Source: Cardiocondyla obscurior (lineage: Eukaryota > Arthropoda > Insecta > Hymenoptera > Formicidae). From it: 64,000 nucleotides of DNA. Numbering within the stretch: the stretch's first letter is position 1; each line of letters begins with the position of its first letter. The position numbers were made by a program, and so were the translations under genes. Below, in pieces: positions 43,391-56,066 of the stretch. The notes under the pieces were generated by a model. The model was not told the origin of the DNA. It did not search any database and saw only the letters and a list, made by a program, of their open reading frames with translations. The DNA lies in the NCBI RefSeq assembly GCF_019399895.1, contig NC_091883.1, positions 352,377-416,376 on the forward strand, in the 5' to 3' direction.

Positions 43391-44960
43391 TTAAATTGTA
43401 TCAATCGTTCAGAAACTATGTCACGTCCTGATAAACGTAATTATTTAGTCCGTTTTTGAGTCAATTCATTTAAGAACTTTACCTGGACCGGACAAGATTG
43501 CGAAATTATTTCTTTGCTTTTAATCGTCTGGACCGAAAAGATAAAAGATTGCTTCACTGTTCGGAAGGAAAATAATTACCGTCGCGGTCACCGCTTACGA
43601 GTCGATGTCGCGATCACGCCGCGCCCGCGGTACGAACAGCTGGCTTCAACGCCAGCCTCGGCAACAATATTTTGACACGCCGTGGTGAGAGCATCGTGTT
43701 ACCTCACCTTTAAGCTGTTTATGCCGTGGTCACACCGGTAAACCCATCTGGCGATCTAGATCACTTCATAATAGCGTGTTATCGGCGCCGGCACTTTCCC
43801 GAAAATTCTGGGCCTTTTCTCGGTATAAAAGGAGCGGTTTCTTTCGTCGCCACACAGTCGTTTTGAAAACAGAGTGCGGATTCCCCGGTTTTTTGCGATT
43901 TGTCATTTCTCGACGCGTTTATATCGACAAGTGTCTGATTTAATCGCGTGCTGCACGTTTAGAGTTTTTGCGACGCCGTCGCGCACAACAAACATTTCTT
44001 TGTAAAGAGACTAAATATAACGATTTAAAACCGAAATTTGAACCCGTCATTTCACACAGTCACAAAACGCGGATCAGTTTTAGAATTATATTAAAATTCG
44101 GATAATTGATCTGGAAATCAAATCAAAATTAATTTATATTTTGTTTATTTAATTCAGTTATTTGTTTTAATTTCTGGATTAAGGAGAAAAGGATTTTGTT
44201 TCGTTTCAGCGCCTTTGACCTGGTATCGGAGTCGTTTTATTTGAACTCGTTTACCGGCGCGTTTCTTCATTAGAAATTTCAAAATCTAAATTATTCATTC
44301 AGCGGCGGCAGCAGAAATCTCTGAAATCTTTCTGCGCGCGCTCCATAAAGAAGCGACCAAACCCAACGCGACACTCTTCGTCCGCGAGGTTCTACAGAAA
44401 CACCTCCAAGGAATAAATAATATTTAACTCAACTCTTTTCGATTTAAAATTCCGACACCAAATCAAGTTAAATCAAAATAAAATATTAAAGTTAAATTAT
44501 CAATAACAATTTATTTTTAAATAAATATTTACCTTAAATATCCAATTAATTTTAAAAATCTCACAATCTTTCCAAAGATCTTTACTTTCAATCTCTCTAA
44601 GTTTTAGCTCAACTTCCTGATCCTCTCGCTCAATTATTCCTTAAACTCAATCGGAATCAAACAACTCTTTCTGACCATCAATCGCTTCATTCACAATTTG
44701 TATTCTTTCACAATTGATTGATTAATTAATTAACTGACTAACTAACTGCTCGCGCTTCTGCACGTTCTTTTTATAGAACGTGGATCCCCTTGTCCCCGCT
44801 AAAAGATTTGGTTCAACACCTCTTTCAAAATCAAGGGAGGAAGGTATTTAGACGATAATTAAATATAACCAAGAATTAGTAACAGTTTCTACCTGTTGAT
44901 AAACGATCGATAAAATCATATTTCTTATTCGCCTCGGTCCTCGATGGTAACCGGCTCGGT
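43391..44960 (+). mobile_element. Probable LTR-like insertion with a strong promoter
   Basis: An unexpectedly long noncoding interval for a Polinton, lying between the penton-like and protease genes. A TATAAAA box at 43824-43830 is followed 30 bases later by CACAGTCGT, an initiator-like start. A TGTCACGTCC start occurs at 43419, like the start of the LTR family at 3377, but a target duplication was not found. No protein domains are seen. It could be a solo LTR or another promoter-bearing insertion. Confidence 0.4.
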
Positions 44961-44989
44961 CCCACCTGGTGTCAGTCACTTATTGTTCT

Positions 44990-45360
44990 TTAAATAGAAT
45001 AGGTTTTAAATTGTTGCATTCCAAAGTTTATTCCCACAGTTTATTATTTAAAGTATTAAATTTGTCAGCACGACACTGTAGACACATTGCCCACAGTTGT
45101 TTTAATATATTGATATGGCATGATTATATTCAATTTGTGTTGCATTATTCCCCAGATATCGAGCAAGTTCTTGTGGCGGTCGAAGATTACCAAAACTATC
45201 AAAATACATAGCGCGATTTTTTCTTTTCGCATATGCTACCCAGTGGGTACCTAATCCTTCAACTTTATCTAAATTCACAATACCGCTCTCGTTTTGATGT
45301 ATTCCTCATCGGTAAAGTGTCACGCATAAAAACGCCTCTAAAATATGGAATGCGCATGTG
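44990..45360 (-). pseudogene. Adenain-like cysteine protease part of the fused Polinton protein
   Basis: The beginning (R-I-P-Y-F-R-G-V-F-M-R-D) is in the frame of the preceding domain. After a frameshift near 45295 the region continues with the catalytic histidine (T-H-W-V, 45243-45245), the acidic residue (Y-F-D-S-F-G, 45198-45200) and the cysteine region (N-C-G-Q, about 45095). A stop near 45105 and a further one near 45040 interrupt it. In adenoviruses and Polintons this protease matures capsid proteins. The three catalytic positions are still visible, so the family call is firm, but the gene is dead. Confidence 0.7.
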
Positions 45361-45960
45361 TTTCGCTAATTGTCGCAACTGTATATCGGTAGTAGCACCT
45401 TTGGGAAGTTTTAACGTCTTATCGGCGTTTTTTCCTTTCTTATTTCCATTATTTTTTCGAACTCCACCACCACGTTTGTATGGAGCGAGATAAACACCGC
45501 GACCTTTCATGGCGTAATTGACCATTTCTTCAAGTTGGCGTTGTGAGGCTTTTTTATCATTTACAGCTTTTGCGATTCCTGCGGCTCCACCGGCGAGCGA
45601 ACCGATAGCACCCAGTAAGGGCAGAAGCGGTATAACGCCACCACGTTTTGCTATCGGAAGTGTTCGTTTCTCGCCGTTTTCTTTCGAAGCGTATTTCTCG
45701 CACACATGCCCATACCAAGTTTCGTTTTTGCTTTCATAGCTGCCCATACGTCGTGCTATGTTTTCACCAAAACTTGAATCTTCTGCGTTAATACGTTGCA
45801 GCGCTTTATTGGCGTATTGTCAGCCACGGGGCTCTGCGAGATTGTTGCTACGTAAGTAGGCTATATCGATCGACAAGGCATCCAATGGATTAATTCCACG
45901 ATCTCCTGGCAAATCGTTCGTTTAATCGAGTTCCTGGCCACAAAACTGGTACCTGGTATG
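45265..45960 (-). pseudogene. PLA2-like domain and hydrophobic linker of the fused Polinton protein
   Basis: From about 45960 to 45750, in two frames, the sequence resembles the phospholipase A2-like domain found in Polintons and adintoviruses. It has P-G-T-R-L near the calcium loop and N-P-L-D-A then I-A-Y at the catalytic helix. The expected cysteine and histidine before D-I-A-Y are replaced, so no catalysis is possible. The frame 45747-45265 then gives a glycine/alanine-rich hydrophobic segment (L-L-P-L-L-G-A-I-G-S-L-A-G-G), a K-K-A-S-Q-R-Q helix and a lysine-rich tail that leads directly into the protease start. The arrangement suggests one polypeptide with membrane-active and protease parts. 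Confidence 0.6.
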
Positions 45961-45993
45961 TGCATTCAAACGGAAGTGCGTTAATCGCTCTGT

Positions 45994-46272
45994 TTAACAA
46001 GCCTCGCCCAATTTTCTCAGACATTCAATACAGTTTTTTATTAATGGCGCAGGACCGTCAACATGCGTTTCATAACTCGATAAATTATAATGTTTTAAAC
46101 ATCGACGGTATTGTTGAACATCTAAATCAGCCTTTAAGTGTTCAGGAAGCTTATTCCACAAATAGTCAATATGTTGCGAAAATCGTTGTAATAAGAATAT
46201 TTTTGGAATATGTTGTAGTTGTTTAGCGGTTAAATCACAAATATTACAATCGTCCGACAGCAACAAAAACAT
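45994..46272 (-). CDS. Small Polinton protein, function unknown
   Basis: 92 residues, M-F-L-L-L-S-D-D-C-N-I-C-D-L-T-A-K-Q-L at the start, then H-I-D-Y-L-W-N-K-L-P-E-H-L-K and an H-V-D-G-P-A-P-L-I-K-N-C end. The frame is intact. It lies between the protease and the ATPase and reads divergently from the ATPase, so the 78-bp gap at 46273-46350 probably holds both promoters. The sequence looks like a real protein but I cannot name a family. Confidence 0.5.
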   Translation of the reverse strand: MFLLLSDDCNICDLTAKQLQHIPKIFLLQRFSQHIDYLWNKLPEHLKADLDVQQYRRCLKHYNLSSYETHVDGPAPLIKNCIECLRKLGEAC

Positions 46273-46350
46273 AGTGAATACTGATTTAATTTATGCACAC
46301 AACTATAAATATATCAGCATGGATGATATTGATCTCATTTAGAAGGTAGA

Positions 46351-47037
46351 ATGCGGTTCATACAGCAAGCGCCACCAATCAAGATGGGGAATTTCGATGA
46401 CAAGTTATTATCCGAGTGTGTGTTACATAGACATGGAAACATGTTACCGAGTTCTATTCGCGCCATCATTTGTGGTCCATCAAATTGCGGCAAAACTAAT
46501 GTATTAATAAGTCTGTTGGAAAGTCCGCATGATATACGATTTGAAAACGTTTATGTATACTCGAAATCGTTGCAACAACCAAAATATCAGTATTTGAAAA
46601 AGATATTGGCACCAATAGAAGAAATTAATTATTTCACATTTTTAAATAATATTGATGTTGTACCACCGAGCGAAGCACTTCCGAATTCTATATTTATTTT
46701 TGATGACATAGCATGTGATAAGCAGGATGCGTGAGAATACTTTGCAATGGGGCGACACGCGAACTTTGACAGTTTTTATCTTTGTCAAACGTATGCAAAA
46801 ATACCAAAGCATCTTATACGTGACAATACGAATTTTTTTAATTCTCTTAAACAGGATGGTACAAATATGAAACATATATATAATGATCATGTTAACACTG
46901 ATATGTCATTTAAAAATTTTTGTAAATTGTGTCGAATATGTTAAAAACAAAAGTATGGATTTGTGGTGATTGATAAGGACAGTGCTATTTCAAACGGTCG
47001 CTATAGAAAGGGATTTAACAACTTCGTGGTATCATAA
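46351..47037 (+). pseudogene. Polinton packaging ATPase (FtsK/HerA type), two in-frame stops
   Basis: One frame from ATG 46351 to TAA 47035-47037, interrupted by TGA at 46732-46734 and TAA at 46942-46944. The Walker A motif G-P-S-N-C-G-K-T is at residues 42-49. Walker B (S-I-F-I-F-D-D) ends just before the first stop. Sensor-like C-Q-T-Y-A-K follows, and the end carries Y-G-F-V-V-I-D-K-D. About 228 codons, the usual size. The enzyme pumps DNA into the capsid. A TATAAATATA box near 46303-46312 precedes it. Confidence 0.85.
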
Positions 47038-47910
47038 TGTGATCAGTCGTTGTCGATACACCGATTGATAACTGTCAAGCTCGATATGAATAACAACAGT
47101 GAACTTAAAAATCGAGAGATAACGAAGAAAATCAAACGAGCGATTCGATTCGCAAAAAGTATCATGCTATGAAGACGGGAAAAATGGATGAAGATATCGC
47201 GTTGGAGCGACATTTAAACCATCGTTGAGCCTCTTAAACAGATTTGAACACTGCTGTGGAACAACGAAGTTGAATCAGCCATATCAAAGAACGAACTCGT
47301 CAAAAAAAAGATGTTTAACGCCAAAACAAAAACGATTAATTACAGCATCTCCATATCATTACCTGAAGAAAAAAGAAAGTAGATCGACACCAAAACGGAA
47401 TCGATTAATAAATACATCGTTGATATTTTTATTGGGAGAAGAAGAAGATGAAAGTAGATTGACACCAAAACGAAAACGATCAAATGCAACGTCGCCGATA
47501 ACAGCATCGACTCCAATTAAATCAGCGTTAAAACGATCACACACCATACCGTCCACATTAAACGAGACGCCTAAGTTCGCGCAACAACGAAATTTTTCAT
47601 CAAGGAACGTTCACACTCATTCCATTGAAGACGTTTTCGATACCGCAGACGAACCGTTGGTAACATCTATTCGACAAAAGTTGCAAACATCAGAAGGTTG
47701 GAAGACTCTTCAAACTCATTATGGACCGTTAAGGCAAAAGTATCTAGGCGCTGTTTTGAGCGGAAAAAATCTATTAACATCGATAGCGTTTACGGAGTTT
47801 ATTTCAACGACAATGGAACGATGATTGGCAACAAGCGTGTTGATTTAGATAAAAATGATAATATTTGATAGATGGTAGTACCTGGAACAGTGGGACTTAC
47901 GAATTGATTT

Positions 47911-48424
47911 TGTTGTAACCCAAACCCCGTTACAACACGAAACATGACGCAGGGCATTTCGGCATAAATATCTCGTAATTAAATAACCTCGGAGGATGCA
48001 AGATCAGCAAACCTCCTAAGAAATTAAATATAAACAAAAGAGAAACACGTGCGAGAACTTATTGCCGAAATCGCTGTTGCATTCGCCGAACCCGAAGTTC
48101 GGCATTGCAACCCGATGACGCCAGGCCCTGCGTCTATTAAATAACCGCGAACCGTCACGGACGGGCAGTCGCATCTGAGTCCGCCGTAAACTGAGAGCGT
48201 GAGATAATCAAAGTTCGGTCGCGCCATGTAAGAGGAGACCTCGCGGAGCCGAAGACGCGTGACAACGCGAGGACGTGCGCCGAACCAACCAAAAGGGAAA
48301 CATAGGAAGATAGAAAAAAGTGTAACAACGCAACTTAATAAAAATCTAAGTCTTTATTAAACTACTACTTTCGCCCTCCTCACGGATCCCAAGGACGGAC
48401 CCGTGCACCGGCCCCGGTGCAACA
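47911..48424 (+). repeat. 5' LTR of gypsy element 2
   Basis: TGTTGTAACCCAAACC start, GGTGCAACA end, AATAAAA near 48338. The LTR differs in sequence from element 1 except at the termini and near the 3' end. Confidence 0.9.
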
Positions 48425-48833
48425 AAAGTGGTGGCAACGGTGGGATCCGCCCTCCGAGGCGCAGAGCCGCCTATTCTGCGACGGCGAGGACGATCTCTGA
48501 AACAAAGAAAAATCGAAGATTAAAAAATTTATTAACGTGACGAGACGGACACACCACAGTGAACAAAGTACTGAGTCAGCAGTAGACTCGGTACCTGACC
48601 GTGATAAAAAAAGAAGGAAGAACAAGCAACTGAGACAAGAGAGCAACAGAAGAAAGCCAAGAAAAAGGATGCAAGGGAGAATAACATAGCAGCCAAGCAG
48701 TGAGACAAGGAGAGCAACATAGCAGCCAAGCAGCGAGACAAGGAGAGCAGCATAGCAGCCAGCAGCAAAGCAGATCAAACATGCGAGTCACAGCGTTAAT
48801 GTAAGTCCGAAAAATTTTGTAACCGACCGAACC

Positions 48834-49262
48834 ATGTCGGATAGCGAATTAGAATTACAACGCCGCGTCGCAAACAATTCGTGGCTACACAGCCGTTATA
48901 GACGAGCGTTACAGCCGACACCTGTACGACCATTGAAAGTCGCCATAAACGCGTTAAACGATATTAGAAATAGGGTACGCCGCGTGTTAGAATACGAAGA
49001 CGACCCCGCGACAGAAAGCGAGGAATCCGTAAATATTATCACGCCGCGCGAATTTGATTTTGGCGAAATAGACGACGCGTTATTAAACCGCGGAGACGGA
49101 AATATTGCGCGCCGTACACATAATCAAATACTCGCAGACACCCCGAGCGACATTAGCGGTATTTCGGACAGGGGAGAATTCTCATTAACGTCATACGATA
49201 GTAGCGTGTTTGATCCCGCGGAAATTTTCGCAAATAATTTAAACACTACCCGTGAAAAATGA
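48834..49262 (+). CDS. ORF1 of gypsy element 2
   Basis: 142 residues, intact, ending in TGA like the copy in element 1. It shares S-W-L-H-S, I-T-P-R-E-F-D-F-G-E-I, T-P-S-D-I-S and G-E-F-S-L-T-S-Y-D-S-S-V-F-D-P-A-E-I with the others. It is the only open gene of this decayed element. Its preservation may be chance or may reflect the short length. Confidence 0.65.
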   Translation: MSDSELELQRRVANNSWLHSRYRRALQPTPVRPLKVAINALNDIRNRVRRVLEYEDDPATESEESVNIITPREFDFGEIDDALLNRGDGNIARRTHNQILADTPSDISGISDRGEFSLTSYDSSVFDPAEIFANNLNTTREK

Positions 49263-49576
49263 CACACAACTACTCATTACTGGACGGAGCGGTTGAGGAG
49301 TACCAGAGATACTCATCGACAGAGAGTAAACGCGTTGCGAGAATTACATACCGCGACGCCAACCCGACACAACGACAAGAACGATTATTAGAACAGGTAC
49401 TCGAAAACTTGCGAAAATGAATTCTCGAATTGTTCGCCTCGAACGACGACCAAACGAAAGCCGAGAAACGCGGGAAATCAAGAGCTCATCGAAGGAAATG
49501 GACGCCCGCACGGAGAAGTACGAAATAGACCGACAGAACCAGTATCTACGTTTAAACTTAAGGACGCACGAGCAAT

Positions 49577-52500
49577 GATTCCGACGGTAGACGGAACAAA
49601 TCATGCTCAAACAAAAGAATTTTTAAAAGCATGCGCGTACGCCGCGAGACATGTCGCACGCGAAGATACCGAAACGCTACTAGAAGCGGTACTCTGCACG
49701 AAATTAAGGCGCCGCGCTATTAGATTTCGACGCAAGAGACATAACAACGTTTGACCAATTTCTAAAGGAATTCGAAAAACATATTTGAGGAAAAAGGAAC
49801 TTCGCGTTTACAGACAGAAATGAGCTCGTTGAAACAAAAATATGAAAGCGCGACAACATACGGACTACGCGTACAAACCGCGATGGAATTATACGAAGCT
49901 ATGACGGATGAAGAAGAAATGACCAGCGAACAGAAACGTACGGTTCTAAAATTAATTAGCGACAAGCGTTACATTACTACATGGGACTAACAGACGACAT
50001 TAAAACAATGGTCCGCTCGCAACATTTCGAGACGTTAAAAGACGCAATAGAAGGCGCAGTGGAAGAAGAAAAAATAAGGGTAACAAAATATAAAGGCACA
50101 TATGAGAAAACGCGAACAAACGAAACGCACGAAAAACCGCGATCATCAAGCATTACATGCAACAAATGCAAAGCAGGGCATATAGCGCGAATGCCGAAGC
50201 AACAAACATATAAACGGATTCAACTTGCCGCGAGCCGAAACACGTGCGAGAATTAATAACACAGAGAAATTCTGCACACACTGCAGAAAGCCAGGACACA
50301 CACGAGACGAATGCTGGTCGGTGAACGGACGACCAGATACGCGATGGCAAAGAAAAGACAACAGACAAACAATACGCACAAGACAATCACCCGCGATAAA
50401 CATAGCTCGCACAAGTAGAAATAGAAAAGAAACCAGCCGAAGCAAGGAAAGCGGAAGCGAGAGCGAAGAAAAAGACAGAACCGAGTGATAAGAGCGGCAA
50501 GAGAATATCAAGTTGCGAATATAGCGACGAAAGAAGTGAGCAACGGATTAAAACTCATCACGCTAAACGTCGAACAAGCGAAAAAGGGAAGATTAAATTT
50601 ATTGGTGGATTCAGGAGCAACAATCACACTAATAAAAGTAGGAAATTTAAAGGAAGACACACCGATAATCGAGGAAAAAATGGCATTAACGGGTGTCACA
50701 GGACATAAAATCAATACGATAGGGAAAATAAGGGCACCAAAAGAAAGCAAAAACAGAAATGTACGTAGTAAGAGACGATTTCCCGATCGAGTACGAAGGA
50801 ATACTAGGGATAGATTTTCTGACAAAACAACGAGCATCTTGCTTGCACGGAAAGGAGCAGATAGTAATAGACGGAGTAAAATTTAAATTACATCCGTACG
50901 AAAATATATTCCGCGCAGCGAAACAATACTCCGAGCAATCACAAGTCAAAATCAAGTAGGAGTAATTAATGCGGAAGAAACAAAACCAGGAGTATTCATA
51001 GGAAACTGCCTGGTAGCACCAAAAGATAACGAGTGCCCAGTAAGTGTGCTCAACATGACAGAAAAACCGATGGAAATACATACACCGCAAGTGGAGATAG
51101 AAGAACTGAGAACCATCAACTCCGCGAAAGTGCTGACGCTGAATAAAAGAACCGACAACGAAACGATACAGGAACGCAGCAAAAATTAATGAAGCAGCTA
51201 AGAACGATCATCTGAACAAAGAAGAAAAAGAGAACTGAAAATATGCCTACATTATGTGACATATTTTATTTAGAAGGTGACGCACTAACGTACAGCAGCC
51301 GTCAAACACGAGGTAAATACACCAAACGAAAATCCGCCAATAAATAGTCGCCCGTATAGGCTACCAGAGAAACACAAAGAAGAAGTAAATAGACAAATAG
51401 ACAAAATGTTGAAGGAAGATATAATTCGCCAGAGTAGCAGCCAATGGAACGCGCCTATACTGGTAGTACCAAAGAAAGTAGACGCGTCAGGAAAAGCGAA
51501 ATTAAGAATAGTGGTGGATTTCCGAAAAATCAACGAAATAACGATAGGTGATTCATTTCCAATACCAAATATCACCGAAATACTAGATCAGCTAGGAAAC
51601 GCGAAATACTTTACCACATTAGACCTTGCATCTGGGTATCATCAAATACAAATGAAAGAAGAACACAAATGCAAAACAGCGTTTTCAACACCACATGGGC
51701 ATTACGAATTTAACAGAATGCCCTTCGGGCTAAAAAACGCCCCCGCAACGTTCCAAAGACTGATGAACTCAGTACTAGCAGGATTACAAGGTATCAAGTG
51801 TCTGGTATATCCGACGACGTCGTGATATACGGACCGACACTTGAAGAACATAACAAAAGGCTGACGAGCGTATTTAGCAGACTAAGAGAAAATAATTTGA
51901 AACTCCAACCAGACAAGTGTGAATTCTACGGAAAAAAGTATTATTCTAGGACACATAATTACAGAAAACGGAATACAACCAGATCCAGCAAAAATAAACG
52001 CAGTAAGAAACTACCCGACGCCAAAAAGTAAAGATATACAAGTTTATAGGTCTGGCAGGATATTACCGGAAATTCATAGAAAATTTTTCGAAAATCGCAA
52101 ACCACTAACAAAACTGACAAAAAAGGGAGAAAATTCGAATGGGGAATAGAACAGCAGAACGCATTCGAAATATTAAAAGAAAGCTAACGACAGCTCCGGT
52201 GTTAAGTTACCCGGACTTCACGAGACAGTTCCTGGTAACAACAGATGCCTCGGATTATGCAATCGGAGCAATACTATCACAGGGAACGGTCGGAGAAGAC
52301 AAGCCGATCGCTTATGCCAGCAGAATTCTAAATAAAGCGGAGCGAAATTATAGCACAACGGAAAAGAACTCTAGCAATAGTATGGGCGGTAAAACATTTC
52401 CGACCATACGTATACGGAACATTCATGATAATAACGGATCACAAACCATTAACATGGTTATTCAACGTAAATGATCCGGGCTCAAGACTGATACGCTGGA

Positions 52501-53673
52501 GACTAAAACTAAAAGAATACACATATCAGATAGTGCACAAAGACGGAAAAAAACACAAACGCTGATGCACTAAAGAAACCCGATCGAAGAAACCGAAATA
52601 AATAAAATAGAGAACAAAACAAAAATATTCTGAAGAAGAAAAATGGAAATATTAAAAAGAATACGACTGCCCATTGGGAGGACACCAGGGTGTGAAACGT
52701 ACAATAAATAGAATAAAACTCAACCATAATTGGCCAGGCATGAACAAAGAAGTGGAAGAATACATCAGTAAATGTGAAAATGCCAAAAGAACTAAGCAGA
52801 AAACGAAAATGCCAATGGTAATAACCGACACGCCGGAAAAGCCATTCGAAAAATGCGCACTCGACATCGTAGGACCATTAACAGTAACAAACGCAGGAAA
52901 TAAATACATCCTAACATTTCAAGATGCCTTAACGAAATTAGCAAGGCAATATCAGTAGCAAATCAAGAAGCAGCAACCGTGGCGAAAGCATTCGCAACAA
53001 AAATAATTTTCGAACATGGAATTCCGAAAAAGTACTAACGGATCAAGGAACAAACTTTGTAAGCGAAATGTTCAAAAACATATGCAAATTATTGAAAATC
53101 GAGAAAATACAAACAACGGCATATCATCCGGAAAGCAATGGGGCGCTAGAGAGATCACATCGAACTCTAGCAGAATACCTAAGACATTATATAAACGGAG
53201 ACCAAACCGATTGGGACGAGTGGGTACCGTATGCGATGTTCGCATATAATACGACACCGCACACAGCAACGGGATACACGCCGTTTGAATTAGTGTACGG
53301 GCACCAAGCCACACTGCCGACGGCACTGGCGACGGCACCAAGAAAAACATACACGTACGACGATTACGCGCAGGAACTAAGGGAACGATTACGCGCGTCA
53401 AATACAATCGCGAAAGAACATTTAAAAGGAGAGAAAGAAAAATCGAAAACAAACTTCGATAAGAAAACAAGGGAAAGAAAATTCAAAATAGGAGATCAAG
53501 TCCTATTGCACGATGAAACAGTGAGAAGAGGAAGATCAAAGAAATTAGAAGCACAATGGATAGGGCCGTACACGGTAATAGAAAAATGCGGAGAAGTAAA
53601 TTACAAAATAAAAGGAGGCAGAAGAAGCATAAGAGTGCATGCAAACAGATTAAAAGCATTTGTAGAGCACTAA
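49577..53673 (+). pseudogene. Gag-pol remnants of gypsy element 2
   Basis: Gag-like sequence from 49577; one zinc knuckle remains clear at about 50274-50315 (C-T-H-C-R-K-P-G-H). Protease has L-V-D-S-G-A-T near 50605. Reverse transcriptase is open at 51406-51825 and breaks by a frameshift exactly at the catalytic Y-x-D-D region (about 51810). RNase H is at 52139-52474. The integrase zinc region and core lie at 52674-52958 and 53068-53673, with L-E-R-S-H intact and the D-Q-G-T-N block near 53042. The last frame ends with the normal integrase C-terminus at 53673, which is missing in element 1. Confidence 0.85.
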
Positions 53674-54286
53674 CAAAAAAAAAAAATTTTCACTCACCAG
53701 AATGCATTGGGTAGACGGCGCGATGTTCGCCGTCCGGACGATCCTCAACCACGATTCAAAAGTTCGGCAAGTGAGCCGGTAAACCCGCGACCGAACAGAG
53801 GTATATCGCCCAATTGACACTGAAACAGCGGAGCGCCATAAACTTCCCGCCGGCAGGTGGTACAAGACACCCACCGGCGAGAAGACTCGCAACGTCAAAA
53901 AGGACATCCACAGATGAACTATAGAAAATAAAAACAGATGAGTAAAAACAAAAGAGTTCCCGAAGAAATAGAGAAAAACTCAAACACGTACGACATTATA
54001 AAAAATTTTCTGTACAGCGAGAAGGCAACTGACAGACTGACAGAACGGACAACGAGGCTAAGAGACAAATCCGACTCGATATAAAAATGCATATTAAAAT
54101 TTCAAGAAGTGCAACGCGAAACCGCGCGAACACAGCAGAGAAAAGTTATAAAGACTTACCTCGTATCATAATACACGTCGTCCCACGAAGAACACACACG
54201 CACATAACAGATAACACACGCGAAAAGAAATAGAAATTAAAATACGCAGAAACCGCGAAAAATCAACTAAGAAAATCATCTTTCAG

Positions 54287-56066
54287 AATAATAATCACCG
54301 TGACGCTGGGCGCAAGCGAAAACCGCCGGAGATAAGCTCACCGTACACGGTAACGCAGTTCGTACATGAACCCGGACTCTACTACGAAAACGTGGGACAA
54401 CTGCAACTATCAGACGCGTCGTGGAAATTAGTAAAATAACTAAAACACAAAATTAAAAGCGCAATATGAAAACTACAAGAACGGGTAGACGGAGAAAAAG
54501 CGTGCGAAACATATAGCGGAGAATTACTTAAGGATAAATGTGTACTTAGCAGAAACAGTACGATCCCAAAACGAAAAACTAATAACAGCGATAGAATTAT
54601 TAACAACATATGAGGCACAAAAAACAAAGCGAGGATTATTAGACTAATAGGAACAATAAGTAAAAACTATTCGGAACAATGGACGCGGACGACGAAAAAG
54701 TAATAAGCGAACAGTTAGAAATACTAACGAAAAGACAGCAAACGTTACAACATGTAGCAAAAATCAATTAAAAGTAATAAATAGTTCGATTGGTCACATA
54801 CAGGAATTAGAGGAAACAATAAAGTACCAGAAAGAACGCGACGAAGCTATTAAGCAAAAAAGTAGACGGGATATCGGACAAGTAGAAATGACGGAACATT
54901 TCTACATATTAAGAATGTTAATAACAGATCTATTAACGCAAGAGACAATGGAATTTATAGCACAAACGAAATTGGGAATAAAAACACGCGAATGTTACCG
55001 GTTAATAAAATAATCAAAGAATTAAAAGAAGCAACCGCGCACCTAGAAGAAGGGACGTATTTCCCCTTTAGAATCAATACAAAAAATTGGAACGCGATAG
55101 AAAAATATGCGGAAATAAGCGCATATAGTGACGAGCAATGATAGTCACAATAATAAGATTCCCGATAGTAGACGATGCAAGGTACGAATTAAAAAGAGTA
55201 ACACCGTTTCCTGTATTAGACAAATCGAACGAGAACGTATTTAAAATAATAGAAATAGAAAATGAATACATAGCAGTAGATAAGACAATAATACTTAACA
55301 TTAAAAAGAGGATATCAAGCAATGCGCAAATAACAATAATATATATATATGCGAACAAAGCCTCCCGGTATACCATACCAGGGCAAGCGCACCGTGCGAG
55401 GTAAGAGCGATTACCGAGCCAGCAAAAGCCGGACACGCGTAACGCGAGAAGTTGCATCACGGGCAACAGTCTGGATAGCAGTAAGCGAACCACAAGAGTG
55501 GATATACTCCACAACGAAAGAGCAAACAATAGAAATTCAATGTAGACATAGACCGAGTAAAAAATTAGAAATAAATAGAACAGGAATAGTAAAATTAAGA
55601 ACAGCTTGTAAACTAACAACGACAGAAATGACAATAAAAACAAGAAACACGATAGGAGAAAGCAAAATAAACGACACGTACCGACATATAATCTAACAAA
55701 CATAGAAACAGACATAATTGAAAACCGACCCAATAATAAAGAAAATAGAAGAAATAAGCCGCGACAAGGTAATAAAAAACCCGAATGAATTAAATAAATT
55801 AGGGATAGAATTAAATAGAATGGATAAGCAATTAGACGGGAAATGTAATATTAACAAATAGAATAATCATGTATACAACGGGCACAAGCGCCACAATAAT
55901 AGCTATAATAGCGATTATAGTACTAGCAATAGTAATAGTAAAACTGTACAAAGAGAAAAAGAATAAAGTAACCGAACAAATAATCCTACCCAGCGAAATA
56001 AAAAGAAGAAAAAAGAAAGAAACGCCGAGTGTAAAAACACCACGACCAACGGTGATACAATTGTAA
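54287..56066 (+). pseudogene. Env-like (baculovirus F-type) gene of gypsy element 2
   Basis: A TCTTTCAG acceptor ends at 54286. The N-terminal subunit follows (H-E-P-G-L-Y-Y-E-N-V-G region near 54370), then a basic K-T-K-R cleavage-like motif near 54618 and a hydrophobic stretch. The F1-like part (to about 55850) includes an H-V-A-K block and cysteines. The membrane anchor lies in the open frame 55869-56066 (I-I-A-I-I-A-I-I-V-L-A-I-V) and is followed by a basic tail. Many stops and frameshifts. The layout is that of a fusion protein of baculovirus F type, common in insect errantiviruses. Confidence 0.7.

Noticed and set aside
55074..55733. 219-residue hydrophobic minus-strand frame
   Set aside because: Lies opposite the env of gypsy element 2. 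The leucine/phenylalanine richness is what the AT-rich sense strand gives in reverse; element 3 shows the same effect at 13866-14327.
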